Assembly (NCBI RefSeq): GCF_937898475.1
Contig: NZ_CALEJS010000016.1
Coordinates: forward strand, 248,001-312,000
Source: an uncultured Chitinophaga sp.
Lineage (GTDB): Bacteria; Bacteroidota; Bacteroidia; Chitinophagales; Chitinophagaceae
Direction of reading: 5' to 3'
DNA length: 64,000 bases
The position numbers were made by a program, and so were the translations under genes. This document shows, piece after piece, positions 8,739-18,100 of this stretch (its first letter is position 1; the number at the start of each line of letters is the position of its first letter). Below the pieces are notes generated by a model that saw only the letters and a list, made by a program, of their open reading frames with translations, had not been told where the DNA came from and searched no databases.

Positions 8739-9155
8739 CTATTTTAAAGACATGATGTATGTCGCCATTTCTTTTGCATCTTCCTTTGCTAAGGTAGGAT
8801 GGGGCAACATCGCCACTTCTCCCCAGTTACCGGAGCCACCTTTGATGATCTTATCGGCCAGCATTTCGATGGTTTCATCGTTATTCGGATACTTGGCAGC
8901 TACCTCCTTATATCCGGGACCAACGAGTTTGGTATCTACTTTATGGCAGGTTTTGCAATCCTGATCATCGATCAGCGCTTTACCTTTGGGCACAGGGGCA
9001 TTTGCACCGGGTGATACCATCGAAGTGTCTACTGCGGTTTCTTCCTGAGCGGTACCAGAGCCTGACTGTTCGCTGTTGCTCTTATCCTGTCCGCCACCGC
9101 ATGCTGCAAAGAATAATGCACTGAGCACAAACGGCGCCAAAAATCGCTTTCTCAT
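8739..9155 (-). CDS. c-type cytochrome lipoprotein
   Basis: The protein has 138 residues with a lipobox FFAAC (Cys19) and a Ser/Gly/Glu-rich linker to about residue 55. A single class I cytochrome c domain follows, with heme attachment C67-K-T-C70-H71 and the probable axial ligand Met116 in VAMLPHP. The domain closely matches the heme module of the 1138-residue fusion at 3437-6853 (both show CKTCHK, ADKIIKGG and a Trp-Gly-Glu). It is likely anchored to a membrane on the periplasmic side and passes electrons from the secreted sugar dehydrogenase to the respiratory chain; that route is inferred from context. Gaps to the epimerase (75 bases) and DUF1080 (261 bases) genes allow internal promoters. 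Confidence 0.92.
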   Translation of the reverse strand: MRKRFLAPFVLSALFFAACGGGQDKSNSEQSGSGTAQEETAVDTSMVSPGANAPVPKGKALIDDQDCKTCHKVDTKLVGPGYKEVAAKYPNNDETIEMLADKIIKGGSGNWGEVAMLPHPTLAKEDAKEMATYIMSLK

Positions 9156-9189
9156 TGTTAGTTTGTTGATAGTTTAATTATTAAAAATT

Positions 9190-9214
9190 AGCGCTTAGCC
9201 AGCAGCTAATCGCT
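9190..9214 (-). repeat. Short GCTAA-word hairpin
   Basis: AGCGCTTAGC (9190-9199) pairs with GCTAATCGCT (9205-9214) at 9 of 10 positions around a 5-base loop, between the epimerase and cytochrome c genes. It looks like a miniature of the TTAGC/GCTAA hairpins at 20912, 23406 and 24445. Confidence 0.4.
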
Positions 9215-9230
9215 TCCTTACACATGACTT

Positions 9231-10283
9231 TTAAAGACCCAATATTTTACGGTTCAGCGCCTCGTTGGCGCCTGTACCGGCGAAATCATCAAACGCCTTT
9301 TCGGTGACCCTGATGATGTGATCCCTGATGAACGGGGCGCCTTCGCGGGCGCCGTCTTCCGGATGTTTCATACAGCATTCCCACTCCATTACTGCCCAGC
9401 CGTCAAAATCATACTGGGTCAGTTTGCTGAATACGGCTTTGAAATCCACCTGTCCATCGCCCAGGGAGCGGAACCTGCCCGGGCGGTCAATCCAGCCCTG
9501 GTAGCCCCCGTAAACACCGGAGCGGCCACTTGGATTGAATTCCGCATCTTTTACATGGAACATCCTGATCCGCTCGTGGTAGATGTCAATATACTCCAGA
9601 TAATCCAAACATTGTAATACAAAATGGCTGGGATCGTACAGCAGGCATGCGCGGGCGTGGTTGCCGGTGGCTTCCAGGAAGCGTTCGTAGGAAACACCGT
9701 CGTGCAGATCCTCACCGGGGTGTATCTCGTAGCAAAGATCTACGCCGTTGGCATCGAACTCGTTGAGGATGGGCAGCCAGCGTTTGGCCAGTTCCTTAAA
9801 CCCGGTTTCCACCAAGCCGGCGGGACGCTGCGGCCATGGGTACACCGTGTGCCACAGGAGCGCTCCGCTGAAGGTGGCGTGTGCTTTCAGTCCAAGGTTG
9901 GCACTCGCTTTTGCCGCATACTTCAGCTGGTTCACCGCCCATTCTGTTCGGGCGGCGGGGTTACCGCGGTGCTGCTCCGGTGCAAAACCATCAAAGAGTT
10001 CATTGTAAGCGGGATGTACAGCTACCAGCTGTCCCTGGAGATGCGTGCTCAGCTCTGTGATCTCCAGTCCGGCGGCGTTTACAATCCCTTTTATTTCGTC
10101 TGCATAGGTTTTGCTTTCGGCAGCCTTTTGCAGATCGATAAAGCTGCTTACCCAGGTAGGGATCTGCACCCCTTTAAAACCCAGGCCAGCCGCCCATTCA
10201 CAAATACTTTTCAGGTTATTGAAAGGCGCAGCATCACCGGCAAACTGCGCCAAGAATATTCCAGGGCCTTTGATTGTTTTCAT
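9231..10283 (-). CDS. Sugar phosphate isomerase/epimerase family protein (TIM barrel)
   Basis: The protein has 350 residues, no signal peptide, and a xylose-isomerase-like TIM barrel (AP_endonuc_2 superfamily). Expected metal ligands lie in YEIHPGEDLHDG (about 187-198), YDPSHF (about 214), FHVKDAEF (about 243) and AVMEWECCMKHP (about 297), giving the Glu-Asp-His-Glu set of this superfamily. Members isomerise or epimerise sugars and polyols, and several act on keto-sugar intermediates. The gene lies directly downstream of a Gfo/Idh/MocA dehydrogenase gene, a common pairing in inositol and glycoside oxidation pathways. The substrate is not known. The 202-base gap upstream carries AT-rich repeat elements, so co-transcription with the dehydrogenase is not certain. 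Confidence 0.92.
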   Translation of the reverse strand: MKTIKGPGIFLAQFAGDAAPFNNLKSICEWAAGLGFKGVQIPTWVSSFIDLQKAAESKTYADEIKGIVNAAGLEITELSTHLQGQLVAVHPAYNELFDGFAPEQHRGNPAARTEWAVNQLKYAAKASANLGLKAHATFSGALLWHTVYPWPQRPAGLVETGFKELAKRWLPILNEFDANGVDLCYEIHPGEDLHDGVSYERFLEATGNHARACLLYDPSHFVLQCLDYLEYIDIYHERIRMFHVKDAEFNPSGRSGVYGGYQGWIDRPGRFRSLGDGQVDFKAVFSKLTQYDFDGWAVMEWECCMKHPEDGAREGAPFIRDHIIRVTEKAFDDFAGTGANEALNRKILGL

Positions 10284-10298
10284 GACTCCGTTTTTAAC

Positions 10299-10330
10299 TA
10301 ATAATTAAAAATGAATAATTAATAATTGCG
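10299..10330. repeat. 32-bp direct repeat, copy 1 (AT-rich element)
   Basis: This 32-base sequence beginning TAATAATTAAAAATGAATAA is repeated exactly at 10392-10423. Its AT-rich arm can pair with a TTATTAATTATTAATT stretch at about 10362-10376, making the first of two adjacent hairpins between the epimerase and dehydrogenase genes. The loop contains GACA...TGTC. Confidence 0.85.
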
Positions 10331-10391
10331 ACAGGGATGTCCTAATGTACGGTTGTCAGGCTTATTAATTATTAATTGTTATCCGTTTAAT

Positions 10392-10423
10392 TAATAATTA
10401 AAAATGAATAATTAATAATTGCG
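10392..10423. repeat. 32-bp direct repeat, copy 2 (AT-rich element)
   Basis: This is an exact second copy of 10299-10330, 93 bases on. It is the left arm of a second hairpin whose right arm (about 10456-10480, ATTAATTATTCATTTTAATT) is its reverse complement apart from one missing base. The loop contains GGACGGCTGTCC. Confidence 0.85.
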
Positions 10424-10485
10424 GAGCTGTGGTCTATACAGGACGGCTGTCCGGGTTATTATTAATTATTCATTTTAATTGTTAA

Positions 10486-11652
10486 TTATACTTCAAACAC
10501 TGTCCACTTTTGTTCACTCTGGGATGACTTTACTACGTTATCGATGAAAGCCATGCCGCGAACACCTTCTTCCACACTGGGAAAGTCAAGTACTTCGGGA
10601 GAAGGCTGCTGGCCGTCCAGTTTAGCCATCAGGGTTAAGGCAAAGTTGCGGTACAGGTTGCCGAAAGCTTCGAGATAGCCTTCCGGGTGGCCGCCAGGCG
10701 TACGGGTATTGTGAACAGCATAGCTGCTCTGGTAGCCGCCGTAGTTGGCGCCGGCGCGGTAGATCTGTGTGGGTTGATCCAGCCATTTTACCAGCAGGGT
10801 GTTGGGCTCATGTTGTGCCCATTCAAGGCCGCCTTTTTCACCGTACACTCTTATTTTGAGTGCATTCTCTTCACCTGCAGCCACCTGTGATGCCTGCAGC
10901 ACACCTGCGGCGCCATTGTCAAAGCGCAGCAACACACCGCCGTCATCATCCAGGGCGCGACCTGGCACCAGTATATTCAGATCGGCACACATCTTTTCGA
11001 TCTTGGCGCCGGTGATATATTCCGCCAGGTTGGCGGCGTGGGTACCAATGTCTCCCATACAGCCGCTTTTACCGGAACGTTTGGGGTCTGTTCTCCAGGC
11101 AGCCTGGGCGTTGCCTTCTTTTTCAGACATTTTGCTCAGCCAGCCCTGGGGATACTCTACCCATACTTTGCGGATCTTTCCAAACGCGCCGTCTTTCACC
11201 ATCTGGCGGGCTTGTTTTACCAGCGGATAGCCGGTGTAGGTATGTGTAAGCAGCAGGGTAAGACCGGTTTGCTCAACTTTAGCCTTCAATTGTTTGGCTT
11301 CGTCGAGGGTGAAGGTGATAGGTTTTTCTATCACTACGTTAAAACCCTTTTCCAGCGCCAGCATAGCGGGCTCGAAGTGGGCAAAGTTAGGCGTAACGAT
11401 GGTCACGAAGTCAAGCCGCTCTTCGGCAGGGCGTGCTGCCTCTTTCTCCAGCATGGTTTTAAAGTCCGTATAAATACGGTCTGGCGCCAGGAACAGCAAT
11501 TTTCCTGATTCCACAGCGATGTCCGGGTTAACGCTTAATGCGCCCGCTTTCAATTCGATCAGGCCGTCCATGTTGGCGGCAATACGGTGGATCGCTCCGA
11601 TGAAGGCATCCTTTCCGCCTCCGATCATTCCCATTCTTAGCTTACGGTTCAT
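10486..11652 (-). CDS. Gfo/Idh/MocA family oxidoreductase
   Basis: The protein has 388 residues with no signal peptide, so it is cytoplasmic. An N-terminal Rossmann fold opens with MGMIGGGKDAFIGAIHR (residues 7-23). The family signature E109-K-P111 follows strand 5, and the catalytic segment GDIGTHAANLAEY has Asp201 and His205. The C-terminal half is the substrate-binding alpha/beta domain. The family uses NAD(P) to oxidise or reduce sugars, inositols and glycosides, often at C3. The gene starts 7 bases after the stop of the MFS transporter gene, so the two are surely one transcript; the imported sugar is probably its substrate. This is consistent with the DUF1080 and ThuA neighbours. Confidence 0.94.
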   Translation of the reverse strand: MNRKLRMGMIGGGKDAFIGAIHRIAANMDGLIELKAGALSVNPDIAVESGKLLFLAPDRIYTDFKTMLEKEAARPAEERLDFVTIVTPNFAHFEPAMLALEKGFNVVIEKPITFTLDEAKQLKAKVEQTGLTLLLTHTYTGYPLVKQARQMVKDGAFGKIRKVWVEYPQGWLSKMSEKEGNAQAAWRTDPKRSGKSGCMGDIGTHAANLAEYITGAKIEKMCADLNILVPGRALDDDGGVLLRFDNGAAGVLQASQVAAGEENALKIRVYGEKGGLEWAQHEPNTLLVKWLDQPTQIYRAGANYGGYQSSYAVHNTRTPGGHPEGYLEAFGNLYRNFALTLMAKLDGQQPSPEVLDFPSVEEGVRGMAFIDNVVKSSQSEQKWTVFEV

Positions 11653-11659
11653 ATTATTA

Positions 11660-12940
11660 CTACGCTTTAATTGTTTGCAATTGTTGTTTCTTTTTTGATC
11701 TCATGTAAATATGCAGACCCGCAAAGGCTACTATCAGGATAATAGGGATCACCAGTGTCACTTTCAGAATTTCTGGTCCCGCTACGGCCTGTGCATTGGT
11801 GAATGCGGCAGCTTCTGCAGTACCTGCTGCGGCAGAGCGGTAGGCATCCAGCGAAGCGGCTGCCGGTAACTGTTTGGCAAGAATGCTGTCATAGAAACCT
11901 CCCATAAAATACATATATACGGAAACCGCGAACATACCGGCGCCCCCCATAAGGTTCATGCCCAACGCACCGGATGCGGGGATATTTTCAGATACAAAAC
12001 CCAGCATAGTGGGCCAGAAATAGGTAACCCCCAGACCGAAGATGAAAGCGCCCAGGAACACCATGTTACCGCTTACGGTAGCCAGCATATAAAGGCCCAG
12101 CGCAGATAAGATAGCGGATACCAGCAATACGCCGGTGGGCGACATCCGGTGAACTACCGGCTCTGCCACGCCCCTGCCCAGTGTTTGCACACCGGCGGTC
12201 AATGCAAGGATCAGGATGGCATTCTCCGTAACGTTCTTCAGCAATACTTCAATCCACTGCCCGGTAAACAGCTCGGTGATAGCGGTACCGAACATCAGTA
12301 TGAACATAAAGATGAACAGCGGACTGGCCACTGCCTTGTACATATCTTTGGAAGAGATACCGGAAGCCACCCTTTCTGTTACAGGAAATTCAAGCTTCAG
12401 GAACAGGTAACCGTATATCAGTGTAGGTAGGATCATACTGGCCACCTGGATCTGCCATCCCAGGCCAATACGGTTAAAGAGGAACACCAGCAATGTACCT
12501 ACTACGATACCGCCGGGAAACCAGAGATGAAAGTGGTTCAGTTTGGTGGTCTTGTCATTCGGATAAATAGTAGCCACCAGGGGGTTACAAGCCGCTTCCA
12601 CGGTACCATTGGCCATACCGATGAATAAAGTGGAAATGAACAGCGACCAGAAACCGGAAGCGAACACAGTAAGTATAATACCTAGTAAATGCAGCGCAAA
12701 AGCCGCTACCAGCAATCGCTTCATACCAACCAGGTCAACTATGAAACCTCCGATCACCACTGCCAGCGGAAAACCCCAGAATGCAGTACTGGTAATGATA
12801 CTTAATTCCTTTACACTCAGATGGAACTCCACCCCCAAGCGGCCCAGTATTCCAGCCCTGATACCAAATGATAATGACGTTACCAGCAATGCAAAGCAGC
12901 TGGCAACAAATAATTTACGGGACTGTATCTGATTTTCCAT
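11660..12940 (-). CDS. MFS sugar transporter (FucP-like)
   Basis: The protein has 426 residues and about twelve transmembrane helices. NPLVATIYPNDKTTKLNHFH and LWFPGGIVVGTLLVF (about residues 118-155) resemble the FucP-type sugar/H+ symporter branch of the major facilitator superfamily. The C-terminus is basic (MRSKKKQQLQTIKA). As the first gene of the leftward cluster it probably brings a sugar or oxidised sugar derivative into the cytoplasm for the downstream dehydrogenase and epimerase. The start at 12940 (MENQIQSRKLF) is the natural one because the first helix follows at once. Substrate specificity cannot be told from the sequence. Confidence 0.92.
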   Translation of the reverse strand: MENQIQSRKLFVASCFALLVTSLSFGIRAGILGRLGVEFHLSVKELSIITSTAFWGFPLAVVIGGFIVDLVGMKRLLVAAFALHLLGIILTVFASGFWSLFISTLFIGMANGTVEAACNPLVATIYPNDKTTKLNHFHLWFPGGIVVGTLLVFLFNRIGLGWQIQVASMILPTLIYGYLFLKLEFPVTERVASGISSKDMYKAVASPLFIFMFILMFGTAITELFTGQWIEVLLKNVTENAILILALTAGVQTLGRGVAEPVVHRMSPTGVLLVSAILSALGLYMLATVSGNMVFLGAFIFGLGVTYFWPTMLGFVSENIPASGALGMNLMGGAGMFAVSVYMYFMGGFYDSILAKQLPAAASLDAYRSAAAGTAEAAAFTNAQAVAGPEILKVTLVIPIILIVAFAGLHIYMRSKKKQQLQTIKA

Positions 12941-13351
12941 AATCGTGTGAATTTTAGGTATTTGGTTATAATAAATAGTTAAAGTGTCTTAAAAACGTCT
13001 AAATTTATAAAAACTTATTGCATATTTTTAATTCCCGCAGGCAAATAAAGAGATATTTAGCCCTGTCTATCAAGACTGTTATACTATTTAATCTGATAGC
13101 GCTCCTCAGCCATCAATTAAACTTTCTTACCATATTTAAAGTCGCGGTAACATACTGCATTCTTGCACCGCTTGAACACTGATTTACAGTAATTAACAGT
13201 ACACTTTCATCTATGTTATGCCAAACGCTTGTGCGCTTTTTTTACCCGGCTGAGAGGGACGGTACTTTTGAATTATTTTTCATTGATTGTCATAGGGGTA
13301 TGTAATAGTCTTCACCGTTATAATTACAATATATAGGTTTTACATCTTAAT
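12941..13351. other. Divergent intergenic region, no gene seen
   Basis: These 411 bases separate the leftward sugar cluster from the rightward glycosyltransferase gene and must contain both promoters. The DNA is AT-rich without an exact TAnnTTTG box well placed for either gene. I see no RNA gene, hairpin or coding frame. Confidence 0.5.
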
Positions 13352-14173
13352 ATGTCTGTACTAAGTTCCGACCCTTTATCATTTGCAGGCGTCCCTTTAC
13401 TTTCAGTAAGACTGGCGGATAAGTCACAGCCTGACGCCGGTGTAGATATTATCCTGCCGTGTTTTAATCCCCCCGAAGGATGGGAAAACGGCCTGATCAA
13501 ACATTACCGTATTTTAAAACAACAACTGGCCCCTGCACCGCTGCAGCTGATTCTGGTGAATGATGGTTCGAGCCGCCAGTTTGGCTCCGCCCAGATAAAG
13601 CGGCTGGAAACTGCTATTCCCTCCATCGTAATTGTTAGCTATGCGCTAAACCGCGGAAAGGGATATGCCATCAGGGAAGGCGTGAAAAGATCGCGACACC
13701 GTTACCAGATCTGTACTGACCTGGATTTCCCATTTGGCACGGAGGCCGTTATGGCGGCATATGTTAAACTGCAGTGCGGTGCCGATGTGGTAGCCGGAGA
13801 AAGAGGAGACGCCTATCTGCAGGCGCTGCCCTCCAGGCGTAAAATGCTCACACTATTAAGCAGGACAATGAACCGTATGGTACTACGCTTACATATCAGC
13901 GATGCGCAGGCCGGATTAAAGGGATTCAACGCCCGCGGCAGGGAACTGATGTTGTCTACCCGGGTTCCGGGTTTTCTGTATGACAGTGAATTTATGTACA
14001 AAGCCAGCAAGGATCCTGGGCTTCAGATACAGCCTTTGCCTATCAGCTGCCGCCCCGGGATAGGCTTCTCTTCCTTCAGCGTCTGTCTTTTAACACGGGA
14101 GTTCAGGAACTACCTGAAGATCCTTCAACGGGAAACAAAAAAGACCCCATGGCCAACCACAACAGACTACTGA
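13352..14173 (+). CDS. Glycosyltransferase family 2
   Basis: The protein has 273 residues. The GT-A fold begins near residue 30 (VDIILPCFNPPEG). The nucleotide-binding VN70-D71-G-S-S, the metal-binding DXD-like T-D123-L-D125, and D184-A-Q-A-G-L-K-G-F-N near the acceptor region are clear, and resemble dolichyl-phosphate or polyprenyl-phosphate hexosyltransferases (DPG synthase type). There is no C-terminal membrane domain, so it may be peripheral. The next gene, a polysaccharide deacetylase, overlaps its 3' end by 25 bases, implying translational coupling and a joint role in making or modifying a cell-surface glycan. The donor and acceptor are unknown. Confidence 0.9.
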   Translation: MSVLSSDPLSFAGVPLLSVRLADKSQPDAGVDIILPCFNPPEGWENGLIKHYRILKQQLAPAPLQLILVNDGSSRQFGSAQIKRLETAIPSIVIVSYALNRGKGYAIREGVKRSRHRYQICTDLDFPFGTEAVMAAYVKLQCGADVVAGERGDAYLQALPSRRKMLTLLSRTMNRMVLRLHISDAQAGLKGFNARGRELMLSTRVPGFLYDSEFMYKASKDPGLQIQPLPISCRPGIGFSSFSVCLLTREFRNYLKILQRETKKTPWPTTTDY

Positions 14174-14931
14174 TCAGTGTTGATGTAGAAGAATTTGATA
14201 TTCCGGAAGAATTTGGAGGACAGGTTAGCCCGACAGAAAAACTGGCGGTATCATACACCGGCGTGTTGCAGGTACTGGAATTATTTGCCTTATATAAGGT
14301 ACGCGCCACCTTTTTTATTACCGCATACTGGGCGCAGCACTTCCCGGAGCTGGTGCAGCAGATCGCATCTGAACATGAAGTAGCGTCCCATGCCTTCTAT
14401 CACCACGCCTTTCAAACCAGCGACCTGGAAGCTTCGCGGCTCATGCTGGAGCAGATCAGCGGACAGCCGGTAACCGGTTTCCGGATGCCGCGCCTGCAAC
14501 CGGTTAACCTGGATGAACTTCGTATAGCGGGCTACCACTACGATGCATCGCTGAATCCTACCTGGCTGCCGGGGCGCTATAACAACTGGCACCGGCCAAG
14601 AACGCCGTTCAAAGAGAACGGTATCTGGATAGTGCCTTCGGCAGTGTCCCCCATCTGCCGCTACCCGGTGTTCTGGCTGAGTGTAAAAAATGCGCCTTTG
14701 TGGATGAGCCGGCATTTTAGCAAAACGATCCTGAAGCGGGATGGACTGCTATCCTTCTATTTTCATCCATGGGAACTATCACCGCTGGATCAGTATACGC
14801 TGCCTGCCTACATCCGCCACGTGTCTGGCGTAAAAATTCAGCAAAAGTTGGCTGCTTTCCTTCACTTCCTGAAAAAGAACGGAAAATTCTGTACACATCG
14901 CCAGTTATTGAGTGAAATAGGGGGAGAATAA
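14149..14931 (+). CDS. Polysaccharide deacetylase family protein (NodB domain)
   Basis: The protein has 260 residues and no signal peptide. A NodB/CE4-like domain shows LLISVDVEEFDIPEEFG (motif 1, D12-V-E-E), HEVASHAFYHHAF (metal-binding His region, about 76-88), FRMPRLQPV (motif 3) and FYFHPWELSP near residue 203-212. This set resembles the DUF3473-type deacetylases linked to exopolysaccharide loci. It should remove N-acetyl groups from a lipid-linked or nascent glycan. The start lies inside the preceding glycosyltransferase gene in another frame. About 237 bases of non-coding DNA separate it from secA. Confidence 0.9.
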   Translation: MANHNRLLISVDVEEFDIPEEFGGQVSPTEKLAVSYTGVLQVLELFALYKVRATFFITAYWAQHFPELVQQIASEHEVASHAFYHHAFQTSDLEASRLMLEQISGQPVTGFRMPRLQPVNLDELRIAGYHYDASLNPTWLPGRYNNWHRPRTPFKENGIWIVPSAVSPICRYPVFWLSVKNAPLWMSRHFSKTILKRDGLLSFYFHPWELSPLDQYTLPAYIRHVSGVKIQQKLAAFLHFLKKNGKFCTHRQLLSEIGGE

Positions 14932-15168
14932 AACAATGTGGCTAGCCGTCAACCGGTATTGGTACGGCCGCTGCCTTTTAGCTTGCGGCTTGACGCTTTT
15001 TTCCTAATTTTACAGTCCTTGTAAAAACAGGTACTGCTGACAGCTTGTCACCTGCATTTTCAAGCATACTATTTGAGTTACATCCATAATGCCCATACCC
15101 ATGCCATTCTATGGTATACAGGTATAGGGATAAACCCTTTAATTATTTGCATTCATTAATTTATACTC

Positions 15169-18100
15169 ATGTTAGGTTTTTTGACAAAAATTTTTGGCGG
15201 GCATAAGTCGGAAAGAGATATCAAGTCGCTCATGCCCCGCGTGAAGCAGATCAATGAGGAGTTTGAAAAATTGCAATCCCTGCCTGTGGACCAGCTTCGC
15301 AATAAAACCCAGGAGTTCCGCCACCGGATAAAGGAACACCTGGCCAACATAGACGCTTCTATCGCTTCCAGGCAGGAAGCCGCTGAAAATGAAGCGGATG
15401 TATCTGCCAAAGACAGTATTTACCAGGAAATAGATAAACTTAAAAAAGACCGCGACAAACAGATCGAAGAGATCCTGGATCAGCTGTTGCCCGAAGCTTT
15501 CGCAGTTGTAAAGGAAACAGCACGCCGCTTTTCAAAGAACACCACTATCGAAGCTACTGCTACGCAGCTGGACCGAGAACTGGCAGTTAGCAGGAAATAT
15601 ATCAGCATTGAAGGTGACAAAGTGACGTGGCAAAACACCTGGACCGCCGCGGGCAGTGAAGTGACCTGGAACATGGTGCACTACGATGTACAGCTGATAG
15701 GCGGTATGGTGCTGCACCAGGGTAAAATATCAGAAATGGCGACAGGTGAAGGTAAAACGCTGGTTTCTACCCTGCCTGCCTACCTGAATGCACTGGCTGC
15801 AGAAGGCGTACACATTGTAACCGTGAACGATTACCTGGCACGTCGTGACGCCGAATGGAACGGCCCCATCTTCGAATTCCTGGGTATTACCGTAGACTGT
15901 ATCGATAAACACCAGCCCAACAGCGCAGAGCGCCGCAATGCTTACCTGGCAGACATTACCTACGGTACCAACAACGAATTTGGTTTTGATTACCTGCGTG
16001 ATAACATGGTGCACAGCCCTGAAGAAATGGTACAGCGTAAGCACCATTTTGCCATGGTGGATGAGGTGGATAGTGTACTGATCGATGATGCGCGTACCCC
16101 GCTCATTATCTCCGGCCCTATTCCCCGCGGCGAAGAGCAGGAGTTCCATGTGCTGAAGCCCCGTATACAACGCCTGGTAGAAGTACAGAAGAAAGTAACG
16201 AACCAGTTCCTCAATGAAGCCAAGAAACTGATCGCAGAAGGTAAAGACGACCCCAAAACAGGTGGTCTGGCCCTGATGCGCGCCTGGAGAGGTTTCCCGA
16301 AGAGCAGCGCATTGATCAAATACCTGAGCGAGCCAGGTATCAAAGTATTACTGCAGAAAGCAGAGAACTACTATATTGCCGACCAGCAGCGTGAAATGCC
16401 GAAAGTGGACGAAGAACTCTACTTCCATATAGATGAAAAGAACAACAGTGTAGACCTTACGGATAAAGGTATCGCCCTGATCACACAGGCAGGTGAAGAC
16501 GCCTCCTTCTTTGTACTACCCGACGTTGGTTCTGAAATTGCAGAAATAGAAAAGCTGCCGCTCAGCCCTGAAGAGAAACTGCAACGCAAAGATGTACTGC
16601 TGCAGGAGTTTGCACAGAAATCAGACCGCATTCACTCCGTACAGCAGTTGCTGAAAGCCTATTCACTCTTTGACAAGGATGTTGAATACGTGGTGATGGA
16701 TGGTAAAGTGAAGATAGTGGATGAGCAGACAGGCCGTATCCTGGAAGGACGCCGCTATTCAGACGGCCTTCACCAGGCCATAGAAGCGAAGGAGAACGTG
16801 AAAGTGGAAGCCGCTACACAAACATTTGCTACCATTACGCTTCAGAACTACTTCCGTATGTATCACAAGCTGGGCGGTATGACCGGTACAGCTGTAACGG
16901 AAGCAGGCGAGTTCTGGGAAATATATAAGCTGGATGTGGTAACCATTCCCACTAACCTGCCTATTACCCGTGTAGATGCGGAAGACCTGGTGTACAAAAC
17001 CAAACGCGATAAATACAAAGCCGTTATAGACGAGATCAAAACCTTAAAGGCAAAAGGCCGCCCGGTACTGGTGGGTACCACCTCCGTAGAGGTATCAGAG
17101 CTGCTGAGCAAAATGCTCACCTTTGAGAAGATCCAGCATAACGTTCTGAACGCAAAACAGCACGCCCGCGAAGCCCAGATCGTGGCGGAAGCAGGTTTAC
17201 CCGGAGCCGTAACCATCGCCACCAACATGGCGGGTCGTGGTACGGATATCAAGCTGGGCCCCGGCGTAAAAGAAGCAGGAGGCCTGGCCATCATCGGTAC
17301 GGAAAGGCATGAAAGCCGCCGTGTAGACCGCCAGCTGCGTGGTCGTGCAGGCCGTCAGGGCGACCCCGGTACTTCCCAGTTCTTCGTATCACTGGAAGAT
17401 GACCTAATGCGTATGTTCGGCTCGGACCGTATTGCCGGACTGATGGACCGTATGGGCTACAAAGAAGGTGAAGTGATACAGCACAGCATGATCACCCGCT
17501 CTATTGAACGTGCGCAGAAGAAAGTGGAAGAGAACAACTTCGGCATCCGTAAACGCCTGCTGGAGTATGACGATGTGATGAACAAACAGCGTACGGTAAT
17601 ATATGCAAAGCGTAACCATGCCCTGTTTGGCGAACGCCTGGCCATAGATATAGACAACGCGTTCTATGATGTAGCAGAAGGTATAATTGCCACCCACAAG
17701 GAAAGCGGCGACTACGAAGCGTTCAAACTGGATGTGATCATGAACTTCTCAGTGGATACTGATATCACTGCAGAAGAACTGAACAGAACGGATATCGCAC
17801 TGCTGACTACCAAACTGTATCACCAGGCTAAAGACAATTATAACCGTAAGAAACAGGATATAGCTGCGCAAACCCTGCCTGTGATCACACAGATCCATAA
17901 AGAACAGGGTCACCATATAGAGAATATCTCCATTCCTTTTACTGACGGTAAAAAGGGCGTGAACGTGCTGGCTAACCTGCAGAAGGTAATTGATACCGAA
18001 GGACAGGAAACCCTGAATGCACTGGAGCGCTCCATTACCCTGGCGCTGATAGACGAGGCCTGGAAAGAGCACCTGCGTGCTATGGACGACCTGAAACAGT

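Noticed and set aside
14941..15010. A possible terminator after the deacetylase gene (GC-rich stretch ending in TTTTTT)
   Set aside because: I could not pair the flanking bases into a convincing stem; only short partial matches exist.
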